NCBI RefSeq assembly: GCF_943734655.1 | Contig: NC_071355.1 | Location: 221,140,527-221,204,526, forward strand | Direction of reading: 5' to 3' | DNA from: Sabethes cyaneus | Taxonomy: Eukaryota > Arthropoda > Insecta > Diptera > Culicidae | Length of the DNA: 64,000 nucleotides | Shown here: positions 10,297 to 22,910 of the stretch, piece after piece | Position numbering within the stretch: the first letter of the stretch is position 1 | Layout: each line of letters starts with the position of its first letter | Translations under genes and position numbers: made by a program | The notes under the pieces: generated by a model | Seen by the model: only the letters and a program-made list of their open reading frames with translations | Database searches by the model: none | Told to the model about the DNA's origin: nothing

Positions 10297-13200
10297 ATGA
10301 CGATGACAGTGAAATTATTTCTGATTTCTGTAATCGTGTGCAGCAGTTTTGTTATTTGTAAGTGAGAATTTCTACGATGTATTAAATTTGTATCATTCAA
10401 ATCGAGGAGATCATCAAAACCCATGTCACAGTGGAGCTGCCCCGTAGAACCTGCTCATGGAATTGGATAGAGTCATTGTCATGCTACGTAATCAAGCAGT
10501 CATCTGGCATCTGGGCAAAGCAGCGAGCTTTACGCTATCGCAATCATCTGCAAAGGCTTGACATCGATTAAATAATTTCATTTTTTCCATTCTTCAATTC
10601 TCCATTCGCATTGTATTGCATGTATCCATTCTATTTCTTATTTTAAATTAACTTAATGTCCAAACTGTACTAATCACTTGTACTTCTTTTTTTCGCTGGT
10701 TTATCGATCTCTCATGTGGCCTTATATTTTCTTTTGTTCACCTTGCCACCTTCTCCAATGTGTCACGGAGAGTTGAAAGCATGTGATCCGATCTAGTGTA
10801 CTTTACAAACCCTAAGACCATTTTATAGATGCGCAAACGCAGTATCTACTCGCCCAGGCCTTGTATCTTGGCGATCCGGATGCTTTCAACACCACCAAAG
10901 AGGACTGCGTATGGAAGCGGGAAGGTTCCGATTATCAATGCCCGGATCCGGCCATTCGAATCATCCTGTATACGTCCGGAATCGTGAAGGAACGACTGGT
11001 GGTAAGTTTGATTCGCATCAGTAATTGATCTCGTCGAAGTGTAATGATAGTCTGAGTTGTGGACTGCGAAATCCAAGTTATCAATCTCTCTTTGCTCTTC
11101 CTAAGAAAATGAATAAGCCTGACGCTTCAAGAATAGCCAACTTTTTTTCGAATTTAAAGAGAGTCAAGATAATAAAAATTTAGACTAATTTAGATCAAAA
11201 AATATAAGCGACCCTGCCAGTAATACACTAAAGAGAGAACTTTTCTTCCTTAGGGGTCAATTTAACCATAAAAATTCAAATAGCCATATCTCAGCAAAAA
11301 GATTTTCTAATTTTTAGATGTTTTACAAAGACAATTTAATGGACTACATGATAAAATTGTGAATGACGACTTGGGGGACCTTTTGCAATGATGAACTATC
11401 TTGAAAATATATCGAAGAAATCGGATTATTTCGTTTATATAACCCATTCCTATTTTTCCGATCGATTTTTGCAACTCCTCAATGCAGAAGATCCACCCCT
11501 CCAAATTACCATTTATTGATAAATAAAAAAGTTCTTGCTTCTCAAAGTGGTGTGGGATAAAATTGACAAAATGGTTGAAAACCCAGCGAACCATTTAGTT
11601 GGCATATCTCGATTGCAATTGAGAAATACTCATCGTATCTGAACGAAAAAGTTATATTTCATGTCAGATAAGAGCATATATGTACCAAAGTGGAGGCAAT
11701 ATACGTGCGAAAATTTTGACGATTATTTTTAATTCTATCTTGCATTTTATACAGCGGTTTTTATAGCACGCAACTTAATATTCCTGAATATATGATTAAG
11801 ATATAACTAAATATTGCAAACATCTATACTACTTTATAATTCACAGTCATGAGCTGTATATGAGGACACGCACGACTGCAAAACAACTTATTGTTCACTT
11901 TGTTTTGACATACTCTAATCATTATACAATTCCAACGTAAAATTGACATAAAAACGATTTAATGTGAACTTTCTATTATGATCTTGTGTTATCTGGGAAA
12001 AGAAAATAACGTTACTTCAACAAGCAACCACAATATTCTCCTGTTAGAAGGTTACAATAATTCTCCTATCACGATTATACTGCTGAATCTAATTTTGCAG
12101 CAGTAAATGCGAAATATTTTAGAGCACACGTACAGGGTGTTAGGTAGTTTATGGCAGATATTTCAGAGGGTGATAGAGGACCACATTTGATGATAAAAAT
12201 CCTTCTACGCATATGGTCAAATCTCAATCGTTACAAAGTTATTAAACATTTTGAACTTTCGGTTCTATTTGCCTTAAAGTAGCTCTAGTACAAAAGCTAT
12301 GCAAGCTGGCTCAATTCTGTTACTTTTTCTTAGAAAACTGAGAAAATATTGAAAATTGGTCTTTAACCTCCTACTTCATGAGATGTAGTAACTTTTTAGA
12401 AACAAAAAGCTTTGAAATAAGTGTTTCTTAAGGCGTTTTTATCGAAATTCTTTTGTAAATGTGTGATAAAACTGATGGTTTTTTTTGCCAATTTGATGCT
12501 CTGGTACCGTTCTACAACTCATACATCACGCATAGCATACTAGTTCACCGCGTGCAACGTACACGGTCTGACGCACATGGAAAACAATAACGAAACAGAC
12601 TTGTCGGATCTCTCTGGTACGTTTCTGAAAACGATTGTAGTAATGCAATGTCCGGAAGAATTCGCGGACATTCATCTTTGCCATCGCTAATTGTGTAGCA
12701 ACGACAACCCAGCAGGATATAGGACACAGGAGGGTATTTTCAGCCCATTAAGAGATTGCATCTATTTTTTCGGCCTATGGCCTAGATCTAGTGGAAGAAC
12801 AGGTGGTTTTGACGTTGTTTTAATGAAAGATTGTAGATTACTTACAGTCTTGAGAAAATAGTTATAACATATTAAAATTGTATGTCGGCAAAGTATTTTT
12901 ATTGTCGAAAGAAAAGGCAAATAGGCTGAATTTAGAAGCATGCTGGAAAAACTCTCCCGGACCCTACTTGTAAATTTTCCAATCAACGGCTACCTAATGC
13001 AAGTAAGTGAACACAAATCCAGAAGTGTTTGTGAGAAAAACGAAAAAGAAGAAAAATAGATGGCTGAAAAAATAAAATTTTGTTTTCTTTTTCTTTTTTA
13101 TCTGGCTGTGTTAAAAGTTATAAAAGTTTTTGCCAAGCTACTACCAACAAAACAAAAAAAAAGTTTGTTCCAATACGTTGTTGTAGTTTCTGAGAAAAAG

Positions 13201-16200
13201 GTACATAAGGTTTGAAAATCGTGGTTTTCCAGGAGTGGCGTTTTATTCCGCCGAAGTTGTGTATCGTTTTTCGGCCACTTCCCGTGGTCGGATCATTACA
13301 AATATGGTATCAAAATAAGCGGAAAAGCCTGCAAAATCAAAACCTGAAATGAAAAAATAATGATTTTTTCAAAAAAAATTGTCGTTTATGTCCCCTTAAG
13401 ATGCTATCTATTTGCGTTCTTATTGGGAGGGTTGCTGTATATCAAAAATTTTGAACTTTTTGTTCTTGAGATTCAATTTTTATAAAAAAAAATTAAATAG
13501 TGCTATGAAGATGTGTAGTGTTTTCTTAACTAAAATGGAGAGAACCAGATCCCTTCCTTTTGAGATACAATCCGGTCTGCCCCAAGGAAGCCACCTTGGT
13601 CCACTACTGTTCATTCTTTTTGTAAATGACTTGTGTTCCACGATAAAGTCGTCCAAGTATATGTTTTCCGACGACCTGAAGTTCTATCGGGTAGTTGCTT
13701 CGAGTGTTAACTGCTCTGCCCAACAATCCGACATTGATTCATTGTCAAATTGGTGTAAACTGAAGGCAATGGACGTGAATGTGCAGAATTGCAATGTCAT
13801 CTCATTCTGCAGAAACAGGCATCTCACCTTGTTCATTTACAAAATAGATTCCGCCAATCTATACCTATAAATAAGGATTTCTGTCTGTCTGTCTGTCTGT
13901 CTGTCTGTATGTTCCTTATAGAATCGAAAACTACTGAACCAATCGGCATTAAAATATGCATGTAGAGGTTTTTTGGGGCCAGGAAAGGTTTTAGTGATGG
14001 TTAGAAACCCCTTCCCCCATTAAGAGGGGGGGCTCCCATACAAATGAAACACAAATTTCTGCATAACTCGACAACCAATCAAGCAAATAGAACAAAATTT
14101 GGCATGTGGGTGTTTTCGGTGACATAAATTTATTCTATGGTAAATTGAGACCCCTCCCCTCTTTATAAGGGGAATTATAACTCCTCTCCTCTTTAAAAGG
14201 GGGTGCTTCCATACAAATTTCCTCATAACGCGAGAACTAATCAAGCAAATGGAACCAAATTTATCATGTGGGTGTTTTTGTAGGCAAGAATATTTTCTAC
14301 GGTATATTTTCTATGGATTTCCCCACTTTAAGAGGGGGGGCTCCTATACAAATGAAAAACAAATTTCCTCATAACTCGAGAACTAATCAAGCAAATGGAA
14401 CCAAATTTGACATGTAAGTGGTTTTGGACGCAAGATTTTTTTGTATGGTGAATTGAGACCCCTCTCTTCTTTAGAAAGCGAGTTATGGCCCATCTCCCCT
14501 TTAAGAGGGTGGGCTTCCATACAAATGAAATGCAAATTTCCTCTTATCTCGAGAACTAATCAATCAAATGGAACCAAATTTGGCATGTGGGAGTTTTAGA
14601 TGGCAGAAATTTTTTCTATGGTGAATTACGACCCCTTCCCCTTTTAAGAGGGGAGCTCCCATACAAATGAAATTCAAATTTCCTTATAACTTGAGAACTA
14701 ATCAAGCAAATGGAACCAAATATGGCATGTGGGAGATTGTGGGGTCTTGAATTTATTTTACGATAGTTAGAGACCTCTCACCCCTGTGGTAGGGGGATAT
14801 GGACTCTCATACAAATAAAACAGAAATTTTTGCGAAACTCAAAAACTAATCGAGAAATTCGAGACTCTTCCATAAAACATTAGTCAATACAAGACCACAA
14901 AAACTATCTATAGTAACACTAGATCATTCAGGACGAGACGGTCGCGAGTGTTGCCGGTGACCCACCGTCGGAAGCGCCGCCCACTGGGGGGCATGCAAAA
15001 CTCGAGATTGTGACAAAGATCATCCGAGATTCATGATTTATGTACAACACAGGTTAATTTGTGGCAATACGAAGTTTGTCGGGTCAGCTAGTAATTTTGA
15101 TAAAAGATGTTATAGAGCTTTTCAGAAAAATATTTAACCGAAACGCGTTTTAAGCGCAAAACATTGAAAATATGCGTTTTTGTGTGTATTTTGGGTGAAG
15201 ACCAAAGAGATCCTCACTTTTTATATTTTGTTCAGAAGGTGCTGGTTTGTCCAAATTATCTGTTTCATTGAAGGAACAAATAAGCTTCCAAGTTGAATTG
15301 ACAGCGCGGAGAAGATTGATGTTTTCAGAAGTAATGGGATGTTCTTCTACGATTTGATTATTTCCAAGCAGGCTTCGTTTTCGGGTTTTTGCTCAGTAAA
15401 TGCTCATTTGACTAGAGCGTTTCAACAAAACAGAATTTGAAAAAGTAGCGTAAGTGGCAATTGTAGAGATAGTTATTATCTACAATTTTGTTGAAGAGAG
15501 TACAATTATATCTGTGGTATTTACGCGCTATGGGGCTGCTACCCCGTTGGTAGCATTCTTCAGCACAACTTTCTTCAGCAAAATTGTAGATAATAAATTA
15601 CTCTACAATTGCCCTTTGCACTACTTTTTCGAATTCTATTTCGCTGAGGCGCTGTAGTCAAATGAGCATCTACTGAGCAAAAAACCGAAAATGAAACCTG
15701 TTTCCAAGAGGTTATCGAAGATTTCTCGTTGCAATACAGAATACTAAAAAAAATGACACCCACATATCTTCACCAGATCTGGTCATATTTATTTACGTTT
15801 TTATTTTATTTTCTAAATTTGCCATAAATAGGTCACATACGGAAGATGACAGTGGATTCCCCATTGGGGCTCCCATCATTTTCTTATAACAATATGTGAA
15901 AAGTGAAATAGTTTTCCTCCACCCAAAGTTGCGTCAGTTTCAAGTAGCGTTTAATTGTTCTCCATTCATTTTCACTGCGTTGTGAAGGTAACCAATGTTT
16001 TACCAAGTAATTTCACCAGTAATTCGTAGCAGAAATTGTTTAAATTTTTTTACATCCCAGTTTACGTATTTCGTTCTTATTTGCAATGTTCAGTTGTCTT
16101 TATTTTTTCCAGGAAGTCTTGAAAAAATGGAGTAATTTTTGTTAACTTTAGATCCATTTCATCCATGTACATACATTTCATTTCTTAAAAGAATGGAACG

Positions 16201-18866
16201 GAACCATGGAACGAGGTGTTGAACATTTAGTTTTTTCCTTATTTCCTCAGAAAATGTCTGTTTTCGAAGTCCGATGAAGCCTGCATGCATGTAAATGAAA
16301 TGCGTTACGTCTACTGTCTACTCTTTCTTTAATATTCGTATTCTACTAATACGCTAGTACAAAAGGAACATTAGAAAGCATTCTTACTACATTCTTGTTT
16401 TGGTTTTAGAATGGTTGAAGCATTAAAGATTCCGTCAGAAAAATAGATGCTATTCGACCCTAGTTATTCCAAAAATCATACGGATTTTTTATAACTTAAC
16501 TATAAATTGCTGAATGCACTGTTCTTATGGTAGAACTTTCCACTCGAAACACACTGTATAAAATACATATCTATGCTTCACCACCCAACACAATAATGTT
16601 CTTGCAACATCAGTACGATATAAATTAAAGGCCGAACAGCAGTAAAACCATCCAAAGGTCGTAGCACTAAATCGTGAAACATTTTTAGCCTTAGTATGAG
16701 GTCATCTGTACCTACCGGCTATTACCAAGTAGTTATCGTTTACCTTGAAAGTCAATGGCTTACAAGATGGCAGCTTTTATAAAAGTTAGCCATCAACCTG
16801 TGAACCACTGATCGATGAACATCATCTTAATATCATCAGTTAGATGACACGGCATCATTTAACATAAACAATCAGGGTCAACAACACGCTCTTAGGGCCA
16901 TTTCGGTTTCCTTAGGATCACGTTGCGTAATAAACGAAACTTCGCAAAAATGTCTGACCGAAGCTAGGTACTTCTAGCGGTGTTCGCGCAAGGCACAGCT
17001 GATAATTACCGTTGTTAGTTGCGTGCCACAGATCGTGGCCTACGAAACGACCGGCGGCGCAGCGCGCGTTGAACCGGTGCGGTGCTGGTTTAGCGCAATT
17101 CCTTTGCACCTTTTTTAATGTACACCCTCACCCTAGCTAGTCGCTAGAGCTAGGGGCTCGGTGAGGGCCGTTTCGCATTGCAGCAATTCTGGCGCCAGCC
17201 AAGGTAGAACTAAGTTTCTCGACCAATGGTGGTAAGTTGTTGAACAATATTGTTTATTTATTTCCAGCGCAAAGCACCCTTGAAAATCCTAGCAGGTCGT
17301 TTAGTGAACATTATTAGAAACAGCAATGAGCACAATTTTTTATAAATTTAAATTAGATTATTAACAACTTGAAAGTTTTGCAATGAACATTAATTCTAAT
17401 CTTTTTTATTTCACGCATTTACACAACAAAAAATAAAACTTCTAAATTATATTACAATGTACCTACTAAATAAAATTCAAAACTGCCGAAGAAAATAAAT
17501 TATTTGAATAAAAAACACCAACCTCCCGCCCAGATACTAACTAAACCCAGCAGCGTATATATTTTTAATCGGATAATTTAGTTAGCATGTAATTCACCTG
17601 TCGTCTGCGGTAAAGTTGTTTGTCCCACTAACCGTGATCGTTGTCATTGACACTATGTAGGTTAGCTGACGGTACCTATTAGTTACGTACGACGAGGGAC
17701 GAGATCAAATTGCTTTTAACCTACCGATACCGCAAAATTGATACATATATTAATTCAATCTCCCCGTTCAGTTCAGCATGGATCACCCGGATTGGTTGAA
17801 TGACTCCGAATGGGACTCGACGAAGGAGAACATACTTCTAGTTCATGGCTACGCCGGTGGTGACAACACTCTGCCGATCGCGGTATTACGTGATGGTAAG
17901 TACGCAGGCTACGGATTGAGTTCCTCCGGTATGAAAAATGATGATTTTTTTCAGCCTACATCAACCACGGAGGATATAATGTATTCTTAGTAGACTGGGG
18001 AACGCTAGGACAACCACCATGCTATGTGGCCGCAGTGTACAACCTCAGACCGGTTTCGGTGTGTTTGGCGAAAACGTTGATGCGCCTTCGTACGCTGGGA
18101 CTTACACCCGAAAAAACTACCTGCGTGGGACATTCGTTAGGGGCGCATATCTGTGGCTTATTGGCGAACTTTTTGAACTTCAGAATGGAGCGGATTATAG
18201 GTATTTTACAATTACAATCGGTATTTTCGTACTTACTATAAATTTGAAATATTTGTACAGCACTGGATCCTGCGCGGCCTCTTATCAAACCCGGAAATAT
18301 CAATCGCTTGGACAGTGGAGACGCCAAGTATGTACAAGTGATACATACCAACGCCGGTCATTACGGTGAAGGAGGACGGGTTGGACACATCGATTTTTGT
18401 ATCAACGGTGGACGGCGGCAACCATATTGTGGCAATAGCACAAGTAAGTATACACGTAACTTAAAGAATTGAATGAAAAATAGTACCCGAAATCTGTTTT
18501 TTCTTTGTCAGATATAAACTTGTGCAGTCACATTTGGGCAGTGTGCTATCTGGCACAGTCACTCTACGAAGGATCAGAACCCATGGCAGAGCCATGTAAT
18601 CGACGGTGTCCTACGAGTATTTTACTACCACCAGCAAGGTCACGAACTGGCCGCTTCGGCTATGCTCTAGGATATGCGATTCCTATGGGACAGAAAACTC
18701 CAATGAGGTGTGTTTTCGCATTATTATTAGCTCAATTTAATAAGTACAAATATATTGCTTTACCTTCTATTTTAGTGCATCCGGATCGTACTGTATTAAG
18801 GATACCAAACCACCCTTCTGCCCGTCGGATGCCAGTACACTAGGGGATAAAAGATGTTGCATTTAG
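10297..18866 (+). CDS. Lipase gene B, secreted PLA1-like enzyme (complete)
   Basis: Seven exons: 10297-10357, 10829-11001, 17772-17895, 17955-18200, 18261-18443, 18512-18707, 18776-18866. They encode about 357 residues. The first exon is a signal peptide (MTMTVKLFLISVIVCSSFVI). Mature part: IRIILYTSG strand, LLVHGYAGG, LVDWGTLG, CY...C disulfide region, GHSLGAHICG with Ser about 180, ALDPARPL with Asp about 204, HTNAG, and lid C-GNSTNINL-C followed by His about 269 (CSH). The 8-residue lid favours PLA1 activity. Close paralog of gene A with the same intron positions, except that it lacks the A intron before the serine elbow and has a phase-0 intron after KERLV. The 6.8-kb second intron carries a LINE fragment, a Helitron and a MITE. 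Confidence 0.9.
11002..13411. other. First part of the 6.8-kb intron of gene B
   Basis: Mostly unassigned. The segment starting acagggtgttaggtag (about 12132) looks like the edge of a dispersed repeat. About 12573-13000 carries a weak odorant-receptor-like reading with stops, not annotated as a gene. Confidence 0.3.
13412..13857 (+). pseudogene. LINE reverse transcriptase fragment (jockey/CR1-like)
   Basis: An open stretch reads QSGLPQGSHLGPLLFILFVN, then NDLCSTIKSS, then FSDDLKFYR in place of the FADD catalytic box, then a VNVQNCNVISFCR segment. These are the B to D blocks of a non-LTR reverse transcriptase. It is 5'-truncated and is cut at its 3' side by the Helitron that starts at 13858. 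No endonuclease is present. Confidence 0.8.
13858..15091 (+). mobile_element. Non-autonomous Helitron, long form with expanded internal repeats
   Basis: Same family as 7133-7915: starts TCTATACCTATAAATAAGG plus a GTCT microsatellite, ends gggtcagCTAG, and is flanked by A and T. It holds about six ~150-bp internal repeat units against about three in the other copy. Unit landmarks are the short C-rich/G-rich palindromes (acccct...aggggg) and CATACAAATGAAA. It landed inside an older LINE fragment. Confidence 0.85.
15369..15700. mobile_element. hAT-type MITE with 8-bp target duplication
   Basis: A 332-bp element with inverted ends (left CAGGCTTCGTTTTCGGGTTT; right complement CAGGTTTCATTTTCGGTTTT) extending about 50 bp. 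It is flanked by perfect TTTCCAAG copies at 15361-15368 and 15701-15708. Starting with CAG and an 8-bp duplication is typical of hAT elements. It encodes no transposase. Confidence 0.9.
15709..17771. other. Last part of the 6.8-kb intron of gene B
   Basis: Unassigned, apart from a GC-rich island around 16900-17220. That island contains a strong hairpin at 17125-17167 (CCCTCACC...GGTGAGGG). It could be an intronic regulatory element, but nothing in the sequence proves it. Confidence 0.3.
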
Positions 18867-20043
18867 TATTAACAGATAGAATAGGAATCATTTTTACAAT
18901 GCACCAAACAATCAATCATGTTGACTGATTGCCCCGTTGATCGATGTTCCGATGGTTGAGCAATTCTTCTATTGAGATCGGACAAAAATCGTACCAATAT
19001 AAATTCATACGGGGCTTCTTTGCATTTTTGTCTGAAAATGGTAGTTAATTGTTTCTTTCTCGTTAAGTTCTCGCCTAAATATCTTAATCAAAGGATGCAT
19101 TACTATCGAGTAATCATTAAAATACAATGACTGACAAAAATTTGTAAACTTTCTCTGAAAGTATTTTTTGTATTATTTAAGTTTAATGTTAATCTGAGTC
19201 TGTAAATGACAGTTTAATTAAGGCATCATTATCGTTATTTTCATTTCGCCACTATTTAATTCGATACATTTAATTTTAACTGTAAAACTAGGAAATTGGA
19301 ACACGACTATACAAGTTGAAATCTTTTTCTGTTGGATGTATGGTTTAGTAAACTACAATACTATTACTCACATCTTTTTCTTTGTAATATCATTGTTGAG
19401 AAAAGAATATTACTATCACATCTTACTGCTTTACTTCAAATTTCTTTAAGTAGCAATTCCTCGGCCGCAATCCTCGAGACGAAATAAATAATATTTTCCC
19501 AATTGAATAAGCCTGATCACGTTTCTCGGACCAGTATTACTCCTGTAATTTGGATTTGCATTTTCATCGATAATAACACATTAAACCTGAAGGAAGGATA
19601 CAATAAGCTTAAAATCCATGTTTTGCATATTCAACAATTGAACTTAACAGTTACGTATCCCTCTTGCGTGCAATTGGCAGGATAGACCCTCGCCAATGGC
19701 ATCAGTTCTTGAGGCACCAAAAAATGCCTGAATTTCAGCAAAGCACTAGTAATAAGTAAAATGCAGTATTAGATAAAGGGTGCCATGTGATTAATATAAT
19801 TGTATAACTCGAAATGATGCTAAACTTGGGAAGAATACTGGATTAAAAAACAAGGTTGTGCCAAATCTTCGGCTCTACGCGAAAGGCGCTGTAATGACAT
19901 GCATGGCTCTGGCTAACAGTAAAGGTAATTTGTTAAAATAGAAGCAAATTAATATTAATAATTTTAGTATAATTTTGAATATGACTCCGAAAGAAAAATA
20001 AAAATTTCTTCATCCATTTCTTCAATTTGTCAAGCCTCAATTA
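18867..20043. other. 3' flank of gene B
   Basis: AT-rich sequence. No gene is recognised. The short open frame at 19503-19685 has no support. Confidence 0.35.
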
Positions 20044-20161
20044 CATTAGGCTAGTTTGCTGGTTGCTAGCAAATGAGTTTGCGAGTTGATTGCAAACTCG
20101 CCTAGTGTCACCATGTCCGCTCGCTAAATCGCTTGCTAGCAGCTGACAGACTTGCCTAGTG
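20044..20161. mobile_element. Mariner-type MITE (118 bp)
   Basis: Imperfect inverted ends (CATTAGGCTAGTTTGCTGG and, complemented, CACTAGGCAAGTCTGTCAG) are flanked by TA on both sides. GCTAGCAA words recur inside both arms. There is no coding capacity. Confidence 0.65.
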
Positions 20162-22049
20162 TAATTTAGGCGTTACTAAAAATTGTTTTTTGATTAACTA
20201 TTTGCTATTTAATAAATCAATTAAATTCAAAACTACCAGTCCCAGTTTTTATTTTCACGAATATAAGCATTAAAGAGAAATGAGTCGTCATTGATTGTAA
20301 GAATTTCGCAATTTTTTCAATTAAAAAGAAATGCTGTTCATGAAAATTTTTTCTATGTGTTCAGATTTACAAGAAAAATACACTGAATATATTTTTTAAA
20401 GCAAAACCCTTATTTTGTGCCCAAAACTGCGTGTGGAATTCGAAAAGTTAATGATGACTCATTTCCCCTTAATAGACTTTTAGTTTAACATCATGATATG
20501 ATACTGACCTATAAAACTTATCGTCAATGGTTGAACTTCAAGTTGGGAGCAACTTTTAGAGCCACTAAAATTCCAATATTCCCGTACACTTATAGTCGAC
20601 TTCGAAGTCTGTCAGTCAGAAGTTTCTTGCGAACCGTCCTACGCTTTGTTTTCCTATATTGTTATTTATATTCTTCCATTTTTTACCGATAAACTTCTTG
20701 AAAGATTGAAATAAATGAAGTTATAACAACTACAAAATTGTGTGCATGATTTGACCTAACTAGAACATAAACGAATCAAATCCTAACTTACATAGAACTA
20801 GGATAAGTAAGTAAGTAAGTAAGAACCGAAACGAATGAATGCAACATGATAGATCACTTGATGATGGGCACCGCTTAATGATGATAGCACCTTTTAATAT
20901 TTTGAGAGAAGTTTCGGACCCGCAGTGACAGCGGAATAATGTAACCATGTTGGGCCCTTAGTTTCACTGATGCACTTCTTTGTCAGTCGTTCAATTTTCT
21001 CTTCACGTCCGGCAAGCTACCACTTTTCATTAATTATTTTCCAATAACCACACAATGGCGTTAATTTGTTTGCAACATTAAACAATAATTTTCCGCTAAT
21101 GGTGTGAACATAACTCATCAACTGATGATATTTAACATGTTCGTCATAGTCTAGGAAGAATGAACAGGCCAATCCCAATTATATACTTATATGTACATTG
21201 TGGTTGACTTTAGTATATCCGAAGATTCACACATTAATTAACGATTGTGCGATTCCTACGGCATGACCTTGTTCGGCGTAACGTACCTTTTAAACTAATC
21301 CCATGTCGGACGTACAATGATGATGCCCCATGCAGAGATTCTACCGGTAGCGGGTACTGTCATTGTGTACCGCAAAAATGGTGAAAAAAGCTAATAACTT
21401 TCTCATGTAAGAACGTCACGGTGCAGTCAAAATAATTTTAAAGACTAGACCTTATGCTAGGTATCACTCATTCGTTTCTGTTCTTGCATGACCGTTTAAA
21501 TCCAGTAATAGGCACCGGCGTCGATTCGACTGATAATTAACATAAATATTTTCTGCGACCAAACAATTGTTACTAATTGTTGCCGTTTTAATTCACAGCT
21601 TATTTTTCCAATATAATGCATGCAAAATTGAACATCAGAAAACACACAATTTCGAAAACAATTCTTCTGAACAAAGTTATAGGTTAATGTCGGGCCATCT
21701 TCAAACAAATATGCATTGATAATCTTTGATAATCTGTTAATTTCTATATTCGAGTACAAAATAAATTTATTTGTTTTCTACACAACAGTTTTTGCTTTTT
21801 GCTGTTTTTGCTCATTGCTTAAATACTCTTCCACCGATAAAAGTACGGAACAATTTTCGCACATTTATAGAAGGCAGTATACATCAAATTTTTTCACAGA
21901 ATGGTTTCATAGTAAACCTTTTTGAATAATTGAAAACTTGACAAAGAAAAATCCTGAAAGAATTAAAAAAATGGTTTTCGTCATGTTTTCATGAAAACTA
22001 TGTTTTTAAAGTCTGTGAGCAAATTTCGAGAATTCAGCTTGCAGACTCA
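20162..22049. other. Intergenic region between genes B and C
   Basis: No gene recognised. A short TAAG microsatellite lies at about 20800-20825. Short open frames (20498-20692, 21496-21759, 21716-21925) lack any recognisable motif. Confidence 0.35.
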
Positions 22050-22096
22050 CCATTTAAAAACTTTACGGCAGCGTACGATTCAGTAAACCGAAGAGA

Positions 22097-22660
22097 TATT
22101 TTTTTGAAACGATGATTCTACAATTGATGAAGGGACGGTAAGGGAAAGTAATGAAGAAGGATTTTTTTCCTCGGACCACGGACCATTTTTTTCCACGCTT
22201 TCGGACGAACAGCGTCACACGCAGTACCTTGCTAGTCGTAAGGGCCTGCATAGTGTCGTCGTCCTGAAAGTAAAAACACGTTAGATTAAAACTTCTCGGT
22301 CGGTGGTTTCTACAGTAGGTGGAGGAAGAGGCACAATTTGTGTCTAAAAATAGACCAACCCATGTCGCTATGGTTACTAAGGGGGGTTGTGCAGACTTCT
22401 TTTGTCCAGCGCCTCTGTGGTTCAAAGGTAAACGGGTACCAGTGAGCGACACGCCCTGGCAGGTGTTGTGGGTTCAAATCCGGATATAATCTCTGATTAC
22501 AGCTTGGTTCGACCCATGCACCTTCCTTGTTAAGCATAGTTACCTATTACCCCCCCCCCCCTTCCTTTCCACCCTTCCCCTTCATTCCCGAAAAAAATCC
22601 TTCTTCATTACTTTCCCTTACCGTCCCTTCATCAATTGTAGAATCATCGTTAAAAAAAAT
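22097..22660. repeat. Insertion with ~60-bp near-perfect inverted arms
   Basis: The left arm (22097-22172) and right arm (about 22591-22660) are near-perfect complements, for example GATTCTACAATTGATGAAGG at the left and its complement at the right. The interior holds a tRNA-like SINE sequence and a C homopolymer near 22551. The element class is uncertain. Confidence 0.75.
22409..22486 (+). mobile_element. tRNA-derived SINE head
   Basis: It has an A-box-like stretch (tgtggttcaaagg) and a B-box GGGTTCAAATCC at about 22470-22481, spaced as in tRNA promoters. It does not fold into a standard tRNA with an acceptor end, so a SINE is more likely than a tRNA gene. Confidence 0.5.
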
Positions 22661-22910
22661 ATTAATATATGCCTGACCGCATTTCAAGGTCATGACTAAA
22701 GTCACGAATTTGGTCAAACAAACCGAAGAGAGTTTTTGTGAATTCAAAATGAACATGATTTTTCAACGAAACTGATTAGGCTAATACGTGTCACCCTCGA
22801 TTGTTTTCGACGTCAGAAGGTTTGAAACAAGGTGACAAACTGTACAATTCAACATAGCATCGGAATGTGTACTCGGATCTCGGAAGGCAGACGTGTATAA
22901 AAGAAGCTAC

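Larger units (their letters stand above)
22050..22910 (+). pseudogene. RTE-like LINE fragment interrupted by an insertion
   Basis: About 22065-22105 reads AAYDSVNRRDI, and about 22765-22880 reads TKLIRLIRVTLD, then after a frameshift SEGLKQGDKLYNS. These are neighbouring blocks of an RTE-type reverse transcriptase. Between them sits about 550 bp with 60-bp inverted arms and a SINE-like core. The reading frame is broken throughout. Confidence 0.6.

Noticed and set aside
14000..14790. Regularly spaced repeats that might suggest a CRISPR-like array
   Set aside because: Units are ~150 bp, mutually similar throughout with no unique spacers, and lie within Helitron ends in a eukaryotic genome.
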